Below, in pieces: positions 7,918 to 16,496 of a stretch of DNA of 64,000 nt (position 1 is its first letter; every line of letters starts with the position of its first letter). A model generated the notes under the pieces. The model was not told the origin of the DNA and searched no databases. It saw only the letters and a list, made by a program, of their open reading frames with translations. This DNA is from Brevundimonas sp. (GTDB taxonomy: Bacteria; Pseudomonadota; Alphaproteobacteria; Caulobacterales; Caulobacteraceae): positions 301,039 through 365,038 of the forward strand of contig NZ_JAHBYB010000002.1 in NCBI RefSeq assembly GCF_019636155.1, in the 5' to 3' direction. Both the position numbers and the translations under genes were made by a program.

Positions 7918-9906
7918 TCAAAGGTCGATTCCGTCATCGGGGTTCAATGCGACCTGCCGCGCGACCATCCTCATACGTTGGCGCATGGCGCGGGCCTTGG
8001 CCGCGTCAACGTCCGGCTCGTCGTCCACAAACTCGAACTCCTGTTCGGGTGATGGCGGCGGGGCGACGATTTCCTCATGCTCAGGCAGCTCCGGCTCGCG
8101 GCGGATGCCAGCATTGGCCGGATCGCCCTCGGCCCCGTGTGCGGCGTCGGTCGCGGAATGGCTTTCCGCCGCGACCACACGGCCGGACCAATCATCGGCG
8201 GATGGACTGGGCGCCAGCGGAGCGGCGACCAGATCGGGCGGGGTCAGGATGCGTTCCTGCAACCGCGCGTCCTCGAAATAGCGGGCCTTGGTCGCGCGGA
8301 TCGGCGGTGTGCCCGCGACCATCACGATTTCATCGGTGGGCGGAAGCTGCATGATTTCGCCCGGCGTGAGTAGCGGGCGGGCCGTCTCCTGCCGTGAAAC
8401 CATGAGATGCCCAAGCCACGGGGCCAATCTGTGCCCGGCGTAGTTGGTGGAGTCGCGCAGTTCGGTCGCGGTGCCGAGTGCGTCGCTCACCCGCTTGGCC
8501 GTCCTTTCGTCGTTCGTGGCGAAGCTGACGCGCACATGGCAGTTGTCGAGGATCGCGTTGTTCGGGCCATAGGCGCGCTCGATCTGGTTGAGGCTCTGCG
8601 CGATCAGGAAGCCTTTGATTCCATACCCCGCCATGAAGGCGAGCGCCGATTCAAAGAAGTCGAGCCGGCCGAGCGCCGGAAACTCGTCCAGCATCAACAG
8701 CAGCCGATGGCGCTTGCCGGAGGTGGTCAGTTCCTCGGTCAACCGCCTGCCGATCTGGTTGAGGATCAGGCGAATGAGCGGCTTGGTGCGGTTTATGTCG
8801 GATGGCGGCACGACCAGATAGAGCGTGACGGGCTGGCGGCTGCCGACCAGGTCGGCAATGCGCCAGTCGCACCGCGCCGTCACCCGCGCCACCACGGGAT
8901 CGCGGTAGAGGCCGAGAAACGACATGGCGGTGGAGAGCACGCCCGACCGCTCGTTCTCGGATTTGTTCAACAGTTCGCGGGCGGACGACGCGATGACGGG
9001 ATGAGCGCCTGCTTCGCCGAGATGCGGCGTGTCCATCATCGCGCGCAAGGTTGCCTCGACCGGGCGGCGGGGATCGGACAGGAAGTTGGCGACGCCCGCC
9101 AAGGTCTTGTCCTTCTCCGCATAGAGAACATGCAGGATCGCGCCGACCAGCAAGCTATGGCTGGTCTTTTCCCAATGGTTGCGCTTGTCGAGACTGCCTT
9201 CGGGATCGACCAGAATATCCGCGATATTCTGCACGTCGCGGACTTCCCATTCGCCTTGCCGGACTTCGAGCAACGGATTGTAGGCGGACGATCTGGCGTT
9301 CGTGGGATCGAACAGCAGCACACGGCCATGCTTCGCGCGAAAGCCCGCTGTCAGGGTCCAGTTCTCGCCCTTTATGTCGTGAACGATGGCGGATGCCGGC
9401 CATGTCAGCAGCGTCGGCACCACCAGCCCGACACCTTTGCCGCTGCGCGTCGGGGCGAAGCATAGGACATGCTCAGGACCATCATGGCGCAGATAGTCCC
9501 GGTCGTATCGGCCGAGCAGGACGCCATCGGGGCCGAGCAATCCGGCCGCATGGATTTCCTTGCCCTCGGCCCATCGCGCCGATCCATAGGTGGCGACGTT
9601 GCGCGCTTCCCGCGCCCGGATGATCGACATGAAGATGGCGGCGGCGATGGCGAGGAAGCCGCCCGATACCGCGATGATGCCGCCCTCGACGAAGATCGCG
9701 GGCGCGTAGGCGTCGAACGAAAACCACCACCAGAAGAAGGCGGGCGGATAATAGACCGGCAGGCCCGCCAGCTCGAACCATGGTGCTCCAAGCTGCGGCT
9801 GGAAGCCGAGGCGGAACGCCGTCCATTGCGTCGCTGCCCACACCATCACCAGAACGATGGTGAAGACGGCACCAATCTGCCCCCAAAGGATTCGGCCTCC
9901 GCGCAT
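7918..9906 (-). CDS. traG: Conjugative coupling protein TraG (VirD4-like)
   Basis: A 662-residue type IV coupling protein that brings the relaxase-DNA complex to the mating channel. Two or three N-terminal membrane segments (residues ~8-30, 55-75, 80-100) precede the ATPase domain. That domain has Walker A (CFAPTRSGKGVGLVVPTLL), the VHDIKGENW motif and Walker B (LLMLDEFPALGRLDFFE). The C-terminal tail is acidic and proline-rich. The start MRGGRILWGQIGAVF at 9906 is the family's usual one. It is the first gene of the traG-copG-trb run; the 130 bases upstream probably hold its promoter. Confidence 0.94.
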   Translation of the reverse strand: MRGGRILWGQIGAVFTIVLVMVWAATQWTAFRLGFQPQLGAPWFELAGLPVYYPPAFFWWWFSFDAYAPAIFVEGGIIAVSGGFLAIAAAIFMSIIRAREARNVATYGSARWAEGKEIHAAGLLGPDGVLLGRYDRDYLRHDGPEHVLCFAPTRSGKGVGLVVPTLLTWPASAIVHDIKGENWTLTAGFRAKHGRVLLFDPTNARSSAYNPLLEVRQGEWEVRDVQNIADILVDPEGSLDKRNHWEKTSHSLLVGAILHVLYAEKDKTLAGVANFLSDPRRPVEATLRAMMDTPHLGEAGAHPVIASSARELLNKSENERSGVLSTAMSFLGLYRDPVVARVTARCDWRIADLVGSRQPVTLYLVVPPSDINRTKPLIRLILNQIGRRLTEELTTSGKRHRLLLMLDEFPALGRLDFFESALAFMAGYGIKGFLIAQSLNQIERAYGPNNAILDNCHVRVSFATNDERTAKRVSDALGTATELRDSTNYAGHRLAPWLGHLMVSRQETARPLLTPGEIMQLPPTDEIVMVAGTPPIRATKARYFEDARLQERILTPPDLVAAPLAPSPSADDWSGRVVAAESHSATDAAHGAEGDPANAGIRREPELPEHEEIVAPPPSPEQEFEFVDDEPDVDAAKARAMRQRMRMVARQVALNPDDGIDL

Positions 9907-10037
9907 ACAGGCTCCAGTCGGCAAAAAAAGACGGAGCCGATCAGAGAGTAGGCAAAATCGGGACGGGCAACAGGAAAGAGGATGCCGGAGGGCTGCCGGA
10001 TACTATCGGCGGCAAATAGGACGGGTCGCCTTTGCCG

Positions 10038-10951
10038 TTATCGTGCCGGTCGAGTGCCATCTAGGAAACGATTGGGCGAATCGCCGTCACGCTTCATTTT
10101 GCCTGCGAGGTTGAGTAGATTTTTCAGTGCGGAGCTGCGATTGAACGGCGACCAGACGGCTGTAAAGGCAACCGGCTCCGGTTCATCGAGGAAGGGCAGG
10201 AAGACGATGCCGGTCGTCGGCAATAATGACGTGGCCTCGCCGACGATAGTGATGCCGAAGCCTTGTCCGACCATAGATAGCAGCGTGCCGCGCCCCACAT
10301 CAAAGCGCAGGATCGACGGTGCGGGCCAACGCCCGGCAAGGCGCAGCACGATATGGTCATGGACCTGCGGGCCGGTGCCACCATAGCGAACAATGAAAGT
10401 CTCGCCGACCAGATCGGACCAAGTGATTGCGGACTGCCCGGCGAGGCGATGCCCATCCGATAGCACCACCACCAGCGGTTCGGTCCAGATCGGTCGGGTA
10501 TGGCAGTCGGGTGGTTGGGGCGTGCCCGCGACGAACGCCACGTCCAACCTGCCGGCGCGAAGCTGCACCACCGCTTCACGGGCCGGGCCTTCGGCGATCT
10601 CGACTTCAACATCGGGGTAATCCTTGCGGTATTGGCCGATCAGCTTTGCGAGGAAGCTATGCGGAATCAGGGCATGGATACCGATACGAAGCCGGCCGCT
10701 TTCTCCGGCTGCCGCCATGCCGGCGGTTTTCACCGCATGGTCGAGTTGGTCAATACCTACGGCTATCCGCTCGACGAAATGGCGTCCGGCCTCGGTCAGC
10801 CGAACGCCGCGCGCATGACGCTCGAACAAGAGGATGCCGAGGTCTTCTTCCAGTGCCTTCACGCGGGCGCTGACGCTGGACTGTGCAACGCCGAGCGCGT
10901 TGGCGGCGTGACGGAAGTTGAGATATTCGGCGACAGCGAGAGTGTGAACTA
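10038..10951 (-). pseudogene. LysR-family regulator, copy 1, interrupted near its start by an IS
   Basis: The frame encodes almost a whole LysR regulator: the winged-helix part (VAEYLNFRHAANALGVAQSS) and the effector domain (RLRIGIHALIP onward). It closely matches the intact LysR at 15522-16484 along its length. The 5' end is cut by the IS at 10952-11779. Beyond the IS, bases 11782-11794 continue the frame, and removing the IS with one copy of the TA target duplication gives MMTLVHTLAVAEYL. The IS therefore landed about four codons after the likely start. LysR genes accompany both tet(G) and floR in known resistance islands. Confidence 0.85.
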
Positions 10952-11779
10952 GGCTCAGGACTCATAGCCAGAACAGGACGGTCGCGGCGAGGGCGATGGC
11001 GGACAGGAAGACCGTCGGACAGCGATCGTAGCGGGTGGCGACCCGGCGCCAGTCTTTCAGGCGTCCAAACATGATTTCGATCCGGTTTCGCCGCTTGTAG
11101 CGTCGCTTGTCGTAGCGGATCGGTTCGGTGCGGGTTTTGCGGCCTGGGATGCACGGCGTGATCCCCTTGGCCTGCAAGGCGCCCCGGAACCAGTCGGCGT
11201 CGTAGCCCCTGTCGCCCAACAACCACTGGGCGCGTGGCAGGCTGTCCAGGAGAGCGGCAGCGCCGATGTAGTCGCTGACCTGACCCGCTGTCATGAAGAG
11301 GCTGATGGGCCGCCCGTTCGCATCGGTCACGGCGTGCAGCTTGGTGTTCATGCCGCCTTTCGTGCGTCCGATCAGTCGCCCGAGACCCCCTTTTTTACCC
11401 GCAGGCTCGAAGCCGTGCGGTGCGCCTTGAGATAGGTCGCGTCGATCATGACCGTGCGGCGTTCGGTCTGAGCCCCGGAGAGGCCCTCCATCATCCGGAT
11501 GAAGACGCCAGCCTCACTCCATCGCTTCCAGCGGTTGTAGAGGGTCTTGTGCGGCCCGTAGGCCGCCGGCGCATCTCGCCAGCGGAGGCCGTTGCGGTTG
11601 ACGAAGATGATCCCGCTCAACACCCGGCGGTCGTCAACGCGCGGCTTGCCGTGGCTCTTTGGGAAGAAGGGCTCCAGCCGAGCCATCTGCTCGTCCGTCA
11701 GCCAATACAGGTCGCTCATATCCAGACTCCTCAGGAGCCTGAATCAGACCGAACGCCTCACATCAATGGGTCCTGAGCC
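10952..11779 (-). mobile_element. IS5-family (IS427-like) insertion sequence, 828 bp
   Basis: The element has terminal inverted repeats starting GGCTCAGGAC at both ends (10952 and, inverted, 11779) and is flanked by a TA target duplication (10950-10951 and 11780-11781). It carries a two-frame DDE transposase. The small size, TA duplication and two overlapping frames fit the IS427 subgroup of the IS5 family. It disrupts the LysR gene next to tet(G). Confidence 0.9.
10962..11719 (-). CDS. IS5-family transposase (two frames, -1 frameshift)
   Basis: The first frame (11719-11372, 115 codons) encodes the N-terminal part (SDLYWLTDEQMARLEPFFP, then RWKRWSEAGVF). The second (11351-10962) encodes the DDE catalytic part, with LLGDRGYDADWF and RNRIEIMFGRLKDWRRVATR. 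The frames meet at a run of six A followed by GGGGG at about 11390. A -1 slip there reads KKGGLGRLIGRTKGG straight into the second frame, the usual way such transposases are made. The element looks intact. Confidence 0.88.
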
Positions 11780-11880
11780 TAAGGTCATCATTGGCACTCG
11801 CCCCGAAAGGAGATGATTGCTCAACAGATTTAATCCGTCATTTCTCCTAAGTCTACGCATGCCAAATCGCCATGACTAAA

Positions 11881-13056
11881 TCACAATGAAGTTGCGAATG
11901 GTCTGCGTAGTATTGGCAGACATATTAAATAGAGGATCGCGCCGACAATCCAAACCCAACCGTTCCATGCCCCGGCGGTGGCAGAATAGAGTGCTGTGAA
12001 GCCAAGCGGTCCTGCGATAGAGCTTAGATTGGTGAGGCTCGTTAGCGTTCCTTGCAAAGCCCCTTGCTTGTTACTGCTGACATTGTTTGAGAGCATTGCC
12101 TGCAAGGCCGGCATGCCAACACCCCCGGCGGCAAGCAGCAACAGAATCGGGAACACCATCCATCCCTGCGTGGCAAAAGCCAGAAGAACGAAGCCAGTCG
12201 AATCCGCAGCCATGCCAAACAGCAGCGTGCGCCGCTCTCCAAGCCGGCTTGAAAGCGGGCCGGTAACAAACGCTTGGAAGATCGCATGTGTTGCCCCAAA
12301 CGCCGCGAGCGACAAACCAACGGTCGCGGTGTTCCACTGAAAACGGTCCTCGCCATATATGACCCATAGGGCTGCAGGCACTTGGCCGATCAGTTGAATA
12401 ATGAAGAAAACTGCGAAAAGCGCACCTAGCCCGCGCAATGCATCATCCAGCCGTAACAGAACGAATGGTTTGATGCGAACCGGCTTTCCGGTCCCGCCAT
12501 GGCTGTGATGAGTCTCCTTGAGGAAAATGCAGGCAAGCAGGAACGCGAACCCGTTGAGAAGGGCGGCGGCGATAAACGGGGCATGAGCAGAGATACCACC
12601 GAGCATGCCACCAAGTGCTGGCCCGGCAATCATGCCCGCCCCATAACAGGCCCCCATGTAGCCGAACCAGCGTGCGCGAGAACCTTCCCCCGTCGAATCG
12701 GCAATGGTTGAGGCTGCTACAGCTCCGGTTGCGCCCGTGACGCCGGACACGAGTCGGCCGATATAGAGCACCCATAAGACCGGCGCTGATGCCATAATCG
12801 TGTAATCGACTGCGGCTCCTGCAAGAGAAGCCAGAAGTACCGGACGCCGACCGTAAGAATCCGAAAGCTGTCCAAGCATGGGCGCGAAGACGACCTGCAT
12901 CAATGCATAGAGCGACAGCAAGGCACCATAGTGTCCAGCGACCTGCTCTGCTGGCACAAGCTCACGCAGAAGCGTCGGAAGGACGGGCATGATGAGGCCG
13001 AGACCCATGGCGTCAAGACCCACGATCAGCAGGGCAATGATGGCAGAGCTGCGCAC
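11881..13056 (-). CDS. tet(G): Tetracycline efflux protein Tet(G)
   Basis: A 391-residue major-facilitator drug/proton antiporter with 12 predicted membrane helices. The loop 2-3 signature GQLSDSYGRRPVLL is present. The length and overall sequence match, from memory, the Tet(G) class found in Salmonella genomic island 1 and related integrons. It is transcribed divergently from tetR(G), and the 103-base gap holds two tet operators. An LysR gene lies downstream, as in known tet(G) islands. It confers tetracycline export across the inner membrane. Confidence 0.95.
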   Translation of the reverse strand: MRSSAIIALLIVGLDAMGLGLIMPVLPTLLRELVPAEQVAGHYGALLSLYALMQVVFAPMLGQLSDSYGRRPVLLASLAGAAVDYTIMASAPVLWVLYIGRLVSGVTGATGAVAASTIADSTGEGSRARWFGYMGACYGAGMIAGPALGGMLGGISAHAPFIAAALLNGFAFLLACIFLKETHHSHGGTGKPVRIKPFVLLRLDDALRGLGALFAVFFIIQLIGQVPAALWVIYGEDRFQWNTATVGLSLAAFGATHAIFQAFVTGPLSSRLGERRTLLFGMAADSTGFVLLAFATQGWMVFPILLLLAAGGVGMPALQAMLSNNVSSNKQGALQGTLTSLTNLSSIAGPLGFTALYSATAGAWNGWVWIVGAILYLICLPILRRPFATSL

Positions 13057-13086
13057 CTGAAACTCCAGCGCCGCTCAATGGAGCGA

Positions 13087-13132
13087 CTTTATCAACGATA
13101 AGGAGATGGACATAGAACTTATCGGTGATAAA
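13087..13132. promoter_or_regulatory. Two tet operators between tet(G) and tetR(G)
   Basis: Two palindromes of the form TTATC-N3-GATAA lie at 13089-13101 (spacer AAC) and 13119-13131 (spacer GGT), centres 30 bp apart. This is the normal tetO1/tetO2 arrangement for TetR-controlled divergent promoters. TetR binding here would repress both genes until tetracycline releases it. Confidence 0.9.
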
Positions 13133-13159
13133 TTGTCAAGCACTGGCGAAGGAACGTGA

Positions 13160-13786
13160 ATGACCAAACTGGACAAGGGCACCGTGATCGCGGCGGCGCT
13201 AGAGCTGTTGAACGAGGTTGGCATGGACAGCCTGACGACGCGGAAGCTCGCTGAACGCCTCAAGGTTCAGCAGCCTGCGCTTTACTGGCATTTCCAGAAC
13301 AAGCGAGCGCTGCTTGATGCGCTCGCCGAGGCGATGCTGGCGGAACGCCATACCCGCTCGCTACCCGAAGAGAATGAGGACTGGCGGGTGTTCCTGAAAG
13401 AGAATGCCCTGAGCTTCAGAACGGCGTTGCTCTCTTATCGCGACGGCGCGCGTATCCATGCCGGCACTCGACCGACAGAACCGAATTTTGGCACCGCCGA
13501 GACGCAAATACGCTTTCTCTGCGCGGAGGGCTTTTGTCCGAAGCGCGCCGTTTGGGCGCTCCGGGCGGTCAGTCACTATGTGGTCGGTTCCGTTCTCGAG
13601 CAGCAGGCATCTGATGCCGATGAGAGAGTTCCGGACAGGCCAGATGTGTCCGAGCAAGCACCGTCGTCCTTCCTGCACGATCTGTTTCACGAGTTGGAAA
13701 CAGACGGCATGGATGCTGCGTTCAACTTCGGACTCGACAGCCTCATCGCTGGTTTCGAGCGGCTGCGTTCATCTACAACAGATTAG
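13160..13786 (+). CDS. tetR(G): Tetracycline repressor TetR(G)
   Basis: A 208-residue TetR repressor. The N-terminal helix-turn-helix (LTTRKLAERLKVQQPALYWH, residues ~27-46) is of the classical tetracycline-repressor type, followed by the helical ligand and dimer domain. It is divergent from tet(G) across paired operators. The sequence fits class G. Three bases before its end it meets, on the other strand, the stop of a relaxase remnant, which marks the edge of the tet(G) cassette. Confidence 0.94.
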   Translation: MTKLDKGTVIAAALELLNEVGMDSLTTRKLAERLKVQQPALYWHFQNKRALLDALAEAMLAERHTRSLPEENEDWRVFLKENALSFRTALLSYRDGARIHAGTRPTEPNFGTAETQIRFLCAEGFCPKRAVWALRAVSHYVVGSVLEQQASDADERVPDRPDVSEQAPSSFLHDLFHELETDGMDAAFNFGLDSLIAGFERLRSSTTD

Positions 13787-13900
13787 AGGCTTATGCCCCT
13801 TTGCCGCCCCAACTGCCACGACACCGATCCGCTTTGCACGATGCCCATGACCTCACGGCCGAGCTGGCGGTCGATGACCGGCCGCCACGGGACAAGGGAA
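13783..13900 (-). pseudogene. Relaxase 3'-end remnant (virD2-like fragment beside floR)
   Basis: The frame reads SLVPWRPVIDRQLGREVMGI then SGSVSWQLGR before a stop. This matches the C-terminus of the full relaxase at 18338-20392 (LVPWRPVIDRQLGREITG, GGSVSWQLGR). At nucleotide level 13806-13896 and 18361-18451 agree at about 83 of 91 positions, in the same orientation. Similar virD2-like fragments are known next to mobile floR-lysR units, so this is probably a relic of how the floR segment was captured. Confidence 0.88.
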
Positions 13901-13992
13901 ATGAGCGGTATCTTGCCAGACAGGATACCGCCATTCACGAGGTTTCGAAGATTATTGCGCCGCATCGGAGCGGGCTTGCTTCCAGTCGTCGG

Positions 13993-15207
13993 CTAGACGA
14001 CTGGCGACTTCTCGGTGGCAGTCCCACGGAGCCGAAGGAGCGCCAGCCCCAACGACACCAGCACTGCCATTGCCGTGGCGTAACAAATCACGGGCCACGC
14101 TGTATCGCCGTTTAACAGCGTCACCGCCAATGTCCCGACGATACTGACTATCAGGCTTTGGATGCAGAAGTAGAACGCAACCGCTGATCCAGCGATGTCG
14201 TCGAACTGCGCAAGTGCGCCGTTGGCGGTAACGGACACCGTGAAGACAATGCCGACCGCGACAACCCACATCGGCAGGATGAAGCTGAAAAATGACGGCG
14301 AACCGAAGAGTTCGCCGATCCCCAACAGGACCGCCCCGAAAACGAGCAACGCCATCCCGCGCGCTACGCATCCCGCGATACCCCATTTGGCAACGAAGGA
14401 CTTTGCGAAGCGGGTTGTCGTGACCATGACAAGCGCGACAGTGGCGAAGGCAAAGCTGAATCCGATCTCGGAATATTCCGCTTGGCCTATGAGCACACGG
14501 GGAGCCGTCGAGAAGAAGACGAAGAAGGTGCCCATACCGGCGCTAAAGCCGATGGTGTAAACCCAAAAAGCCGGACTCGCGAAGATCGGCAAAACAGATC
14601 GGCGCGTCTTCGCTTGATCCAGAGGGCGGGTTTCGTGCCACCTGAAACCCGCATTTAGGAGTGCGAGCATCGCCAGTATAGCCAAAGCAATGAATATCGC
14701 CTGCCATCCCAAGAACTCGCCGATCAACGCTCCGGCGATAGGGCCGAGCGCAGGTACGAACGCCAGCATCGAACTGAAAAGGCCGTAGATGACGACACCC
14801 TCAGGACGACTGGCATAAACGTCGCGAACCGTCGCGAACGTCGCCACCAGCATGGCCGACGCGCCGACTGCTTGAAGCAGACGGAAAGCGACAAAGGCTG
14901 GTGCAGTTGAAGACCAAGCTGCTCCCAGAGACGCAATGACGAAAGCCGTTGCGCCCGCAAGTAGAATTGGCCGTCGCCCGATGCGGTCTGAGAGCGGACC
15001 AAAAATCACCTGGCCCACACCGAGCATCACAATATAGAGGCTCAACGTGAGTTGGATCATGGCGGGCGTCGTGTTCAGGATGCCGGGCATCGCTGGAACG
15101 ACGGGGAGATAAATATCCATCGCCAGTGAAGCGAGGATGTCGAAGGGAGCCATCAGCAGTAGGGCTGCCGGCAGCGTATAGGCCCATGCAGGGCGTGTGA
15201 TGGTCAT
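13993..15207 (-). CDS. floR: Phenicol exporter FloR
   Basis: A 404-residue major-facilitator exporter of the 12-14 TM drug family that removes chloramphenicol and florfenicol. Sequence and length match the known FloR family (start MTITRPAWAYTLPAALLLMA, motif GPLSDRIGRRPILLAGA). It lies downstream of a LysR gene, the usual floR-lysR pairing. The ATG at 15207 has no obvious Shine-Dalgarno sequence; a short leader ORF and stem-loop upstream suggest inducible translation. Nothing indicates inactivation. Confidence 0.96.
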   Translation of the reverse strand: MTITRPAWAYTLPAALLLMAPFDILASLAMDIYLPVVPAMPGILNTTPAMIQLTLSLYIVMLGVGQVIFGPLSDRIGRRPILLAGATAFVIASLGAAWSSTAPAFVAFRLLQAVGASAMLVATFATVRDVYASRPEGVVIYGLFSSMLAFVPALGPIAGALIGEFLGWQAIFIALAILAMLALLNAGFRWHETRPLDQAKTRRSVLPIFASPAFWVYTIGFSAGMGTFFVFFSTAPRVLIGQAEYSEIGFSFAFATVALVMVTTTRFAKSFVAKWGIAGCVARGMALLVFGAVLLGIGELFGSPSFFSFILPMWVVAVGIVFTVSVTANGALAQFDDIAGSAVAFYFCIQSLIVSIVGTLAVTLLNGDTAWPVICYATAMAVLVSLGLALLRLRGTATEKSPVV

Positions 15208-15521
15208 GATAAGTCAACCGCTCGATTAAGAAATCTCGGGCGGCGTCTGCACATCAGCAATCACATGGGATTGGTCTCACAGAGCGCCGCAACAACAATT
15301 TTGCTGTTGCGGCTTACTTGTCTGCTGACTTTGGATTTCCCATGCTGACCACTCCACGATCACAAATTTGACTAGCTATCACTTATACGATCAGCTGTTG
15401 CCTCGCAATGCCGTATCGCTGGCTCGTAGCCACCCAATCCCCCGCTGTTGACGTTCCCGTCATTCTTGGCCGTATGAAACCCCTATGCCTTGCTTTGGCG
15501 GTTGGCTGGAACGGCAGAGGT
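15208..15521 (-). promoter_or_regulatory. floR upstream region with stem-loop
   Basis: This 314-base gap holds a perfect 9-bp inverted repeat, GCCGCAACA (15286-15294) and TGTTGCGGC (15305-15313), with a 10-base loop. On the floR transcript the stem begins directly after the stop codon of a nine-codon leader ORF (15343-15314). About 78 bases then lead to the floR start. A possible -10 sequence (TATAAG) lies near 15381-15386. The layout resembles the attenuator described for the phenicol exporter gene cmlA; regulation is inferred. Confidence 0.6.
15314..15343 (-). CDS. Possible nine-residue floR leader peptide
   Basis: A mini-ORF encodes MGNPKSADK followed by TAA. A GGAG sequence lies about 11 bases upstream of its ATG. 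Its last residues (KSADK) resemble the cmlA leader peptide, which I recall ending KNADK and which stalls ribosomes in the presence of chloramphenicol. Its stop codon abuts a 9-bp stem-loop. No independent proof of translation is visible here. Confidence 0.5.
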   Translation of the reverse strand: MGNPKSADK

Positions 15522-16484
15522 TCAGTCGACGCGGATCAGCCGACCCATTTCTTTTGCGAGAGAGAGCAGATCACGGAGCGCGGCGCTTCGATTGAACGGC
15601 GACCAGACGGCGGTAAAGGCAACCGGCTCTGGCTCATCGGCGAAAGGCAGGAAGGTGATGCCGGCAGTCGGCAGCAGTGCCGTCGCTGCCCCGACGATGG
15701 TAATGCCGAATCCCTGTCCGACCATGGATAGTAGCGTGCCACGTCCTACGTCGAAGCGCAGTATCGAAGGCGCGGGCCAGCGCCCGGCAAGGCGCAGCAC
15801 GATATGGTCATGAACCTGCGGGCCAGTGCCACCATAGCGGACAAGGAAGGTTTCGCCGACCAGATCGGCCCAAGTGATTGCCGGCTGCCCGGCAAGACGA
15901 TGCCTATCCGGTAGCACCGCTACCAGCGATTCAGTCCAGACCGGCCGTGTATGGCAGTCGGGCAGCTCTGGTGTGCCAGCGACGAACGCCACGTCCAGCC
16001 GGTCGGCACGAAGCTGCATGACCGCATCGCGGGCCGTGCCTTCGGTGACTTCGACCTCGATGCCGGGATGGTTTTCCCGATACTGCCCGATCAGATCGGC
16101 GAGGAAGCTGCGCGGAATCAAGGCATGGACGCCGATGCGCAGGCGGCCCCATTCCCCCGTCGCCGCCATGCCTGCGGTCTTCACCGCATGGTCGAGTTGA
16201 TCGACGCCGGCTGCGATCCGCTCGACGAAGTGGCGTCCGGCTTCGGTCAACCGAACGCCACGCGCACGACGCTCGAACAGGAGGATGCCAAGGTCTTCTT
16301 CCAGCGCCTTCACGCGGGCGCTGACGCTGGATTGTGCAACCCCGAGTGCGTTCGCTGCGTGGCGGAAGTTGAGATATTCAGCGACCGCAAGCGTCTGGAT
16401 CAGCGACAAGAGAGGTATGCGCGACCCGAGCAGCGTTTCACTTGATCGGAAGGCATCGTTCGCATGTCTTTTCGAACGCCGCAT
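15522..16484 (-). CDS. LysR-family regulator linked to floR (copy 2, intact)
   Basis: A 320-residue LysR-type regulator: winged helix at residues ~30-90 (AEYLNFRHAANALGVAQSSV), linker helix, then a periplasmic-binding-like effector domain. It is nearly identical in layout to the interrupted copy at 10038-10951. It starts 12 bases after the stop of the radical-SAM methyltransferase, with a GGGAG ribosome site, so the two are probably co-transcribed, with floR next. LysR genes usually travel with floR; their role there is not established. Confidence 0.9.
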   Translation of the reverse strand: MRRSKRHANDAFRSSETLLGSRIPLLSLIQTLAVAEYLNFRHAANALGVAQSSVSARVKALEEDLGILLFERRARGVRLTEAGRHFVERIAAGVDQLDHAVKTAGMAATGEWGRLRIGVHALIPRSFLADLIGQYRENHPGIEVEVTEGTARDAVMQLRADRLDVAFVAGTPELPDCHTRPVWTESLVAVLPDRHRLAGQPAITWADLVGETFLVRYGGTGPQVHDHIVLRLAGRWPAPSILRFDVGRGTLLSMVGQGFGITIVGAATALLPTAGITFLPFADEPEPVAFTAVWSPFNRSAALRDLLSLAKEMGRLIRVD

Positions 16485-16496
16485 CCTATGCTCCCG

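Noticed and set aside
10427-10952. Plus-strand ORFs opposite the first LysR gene
   Set aside because: The minus-strand LysR protein is clearly conserved; the plus-strand frames have no family resemblance.
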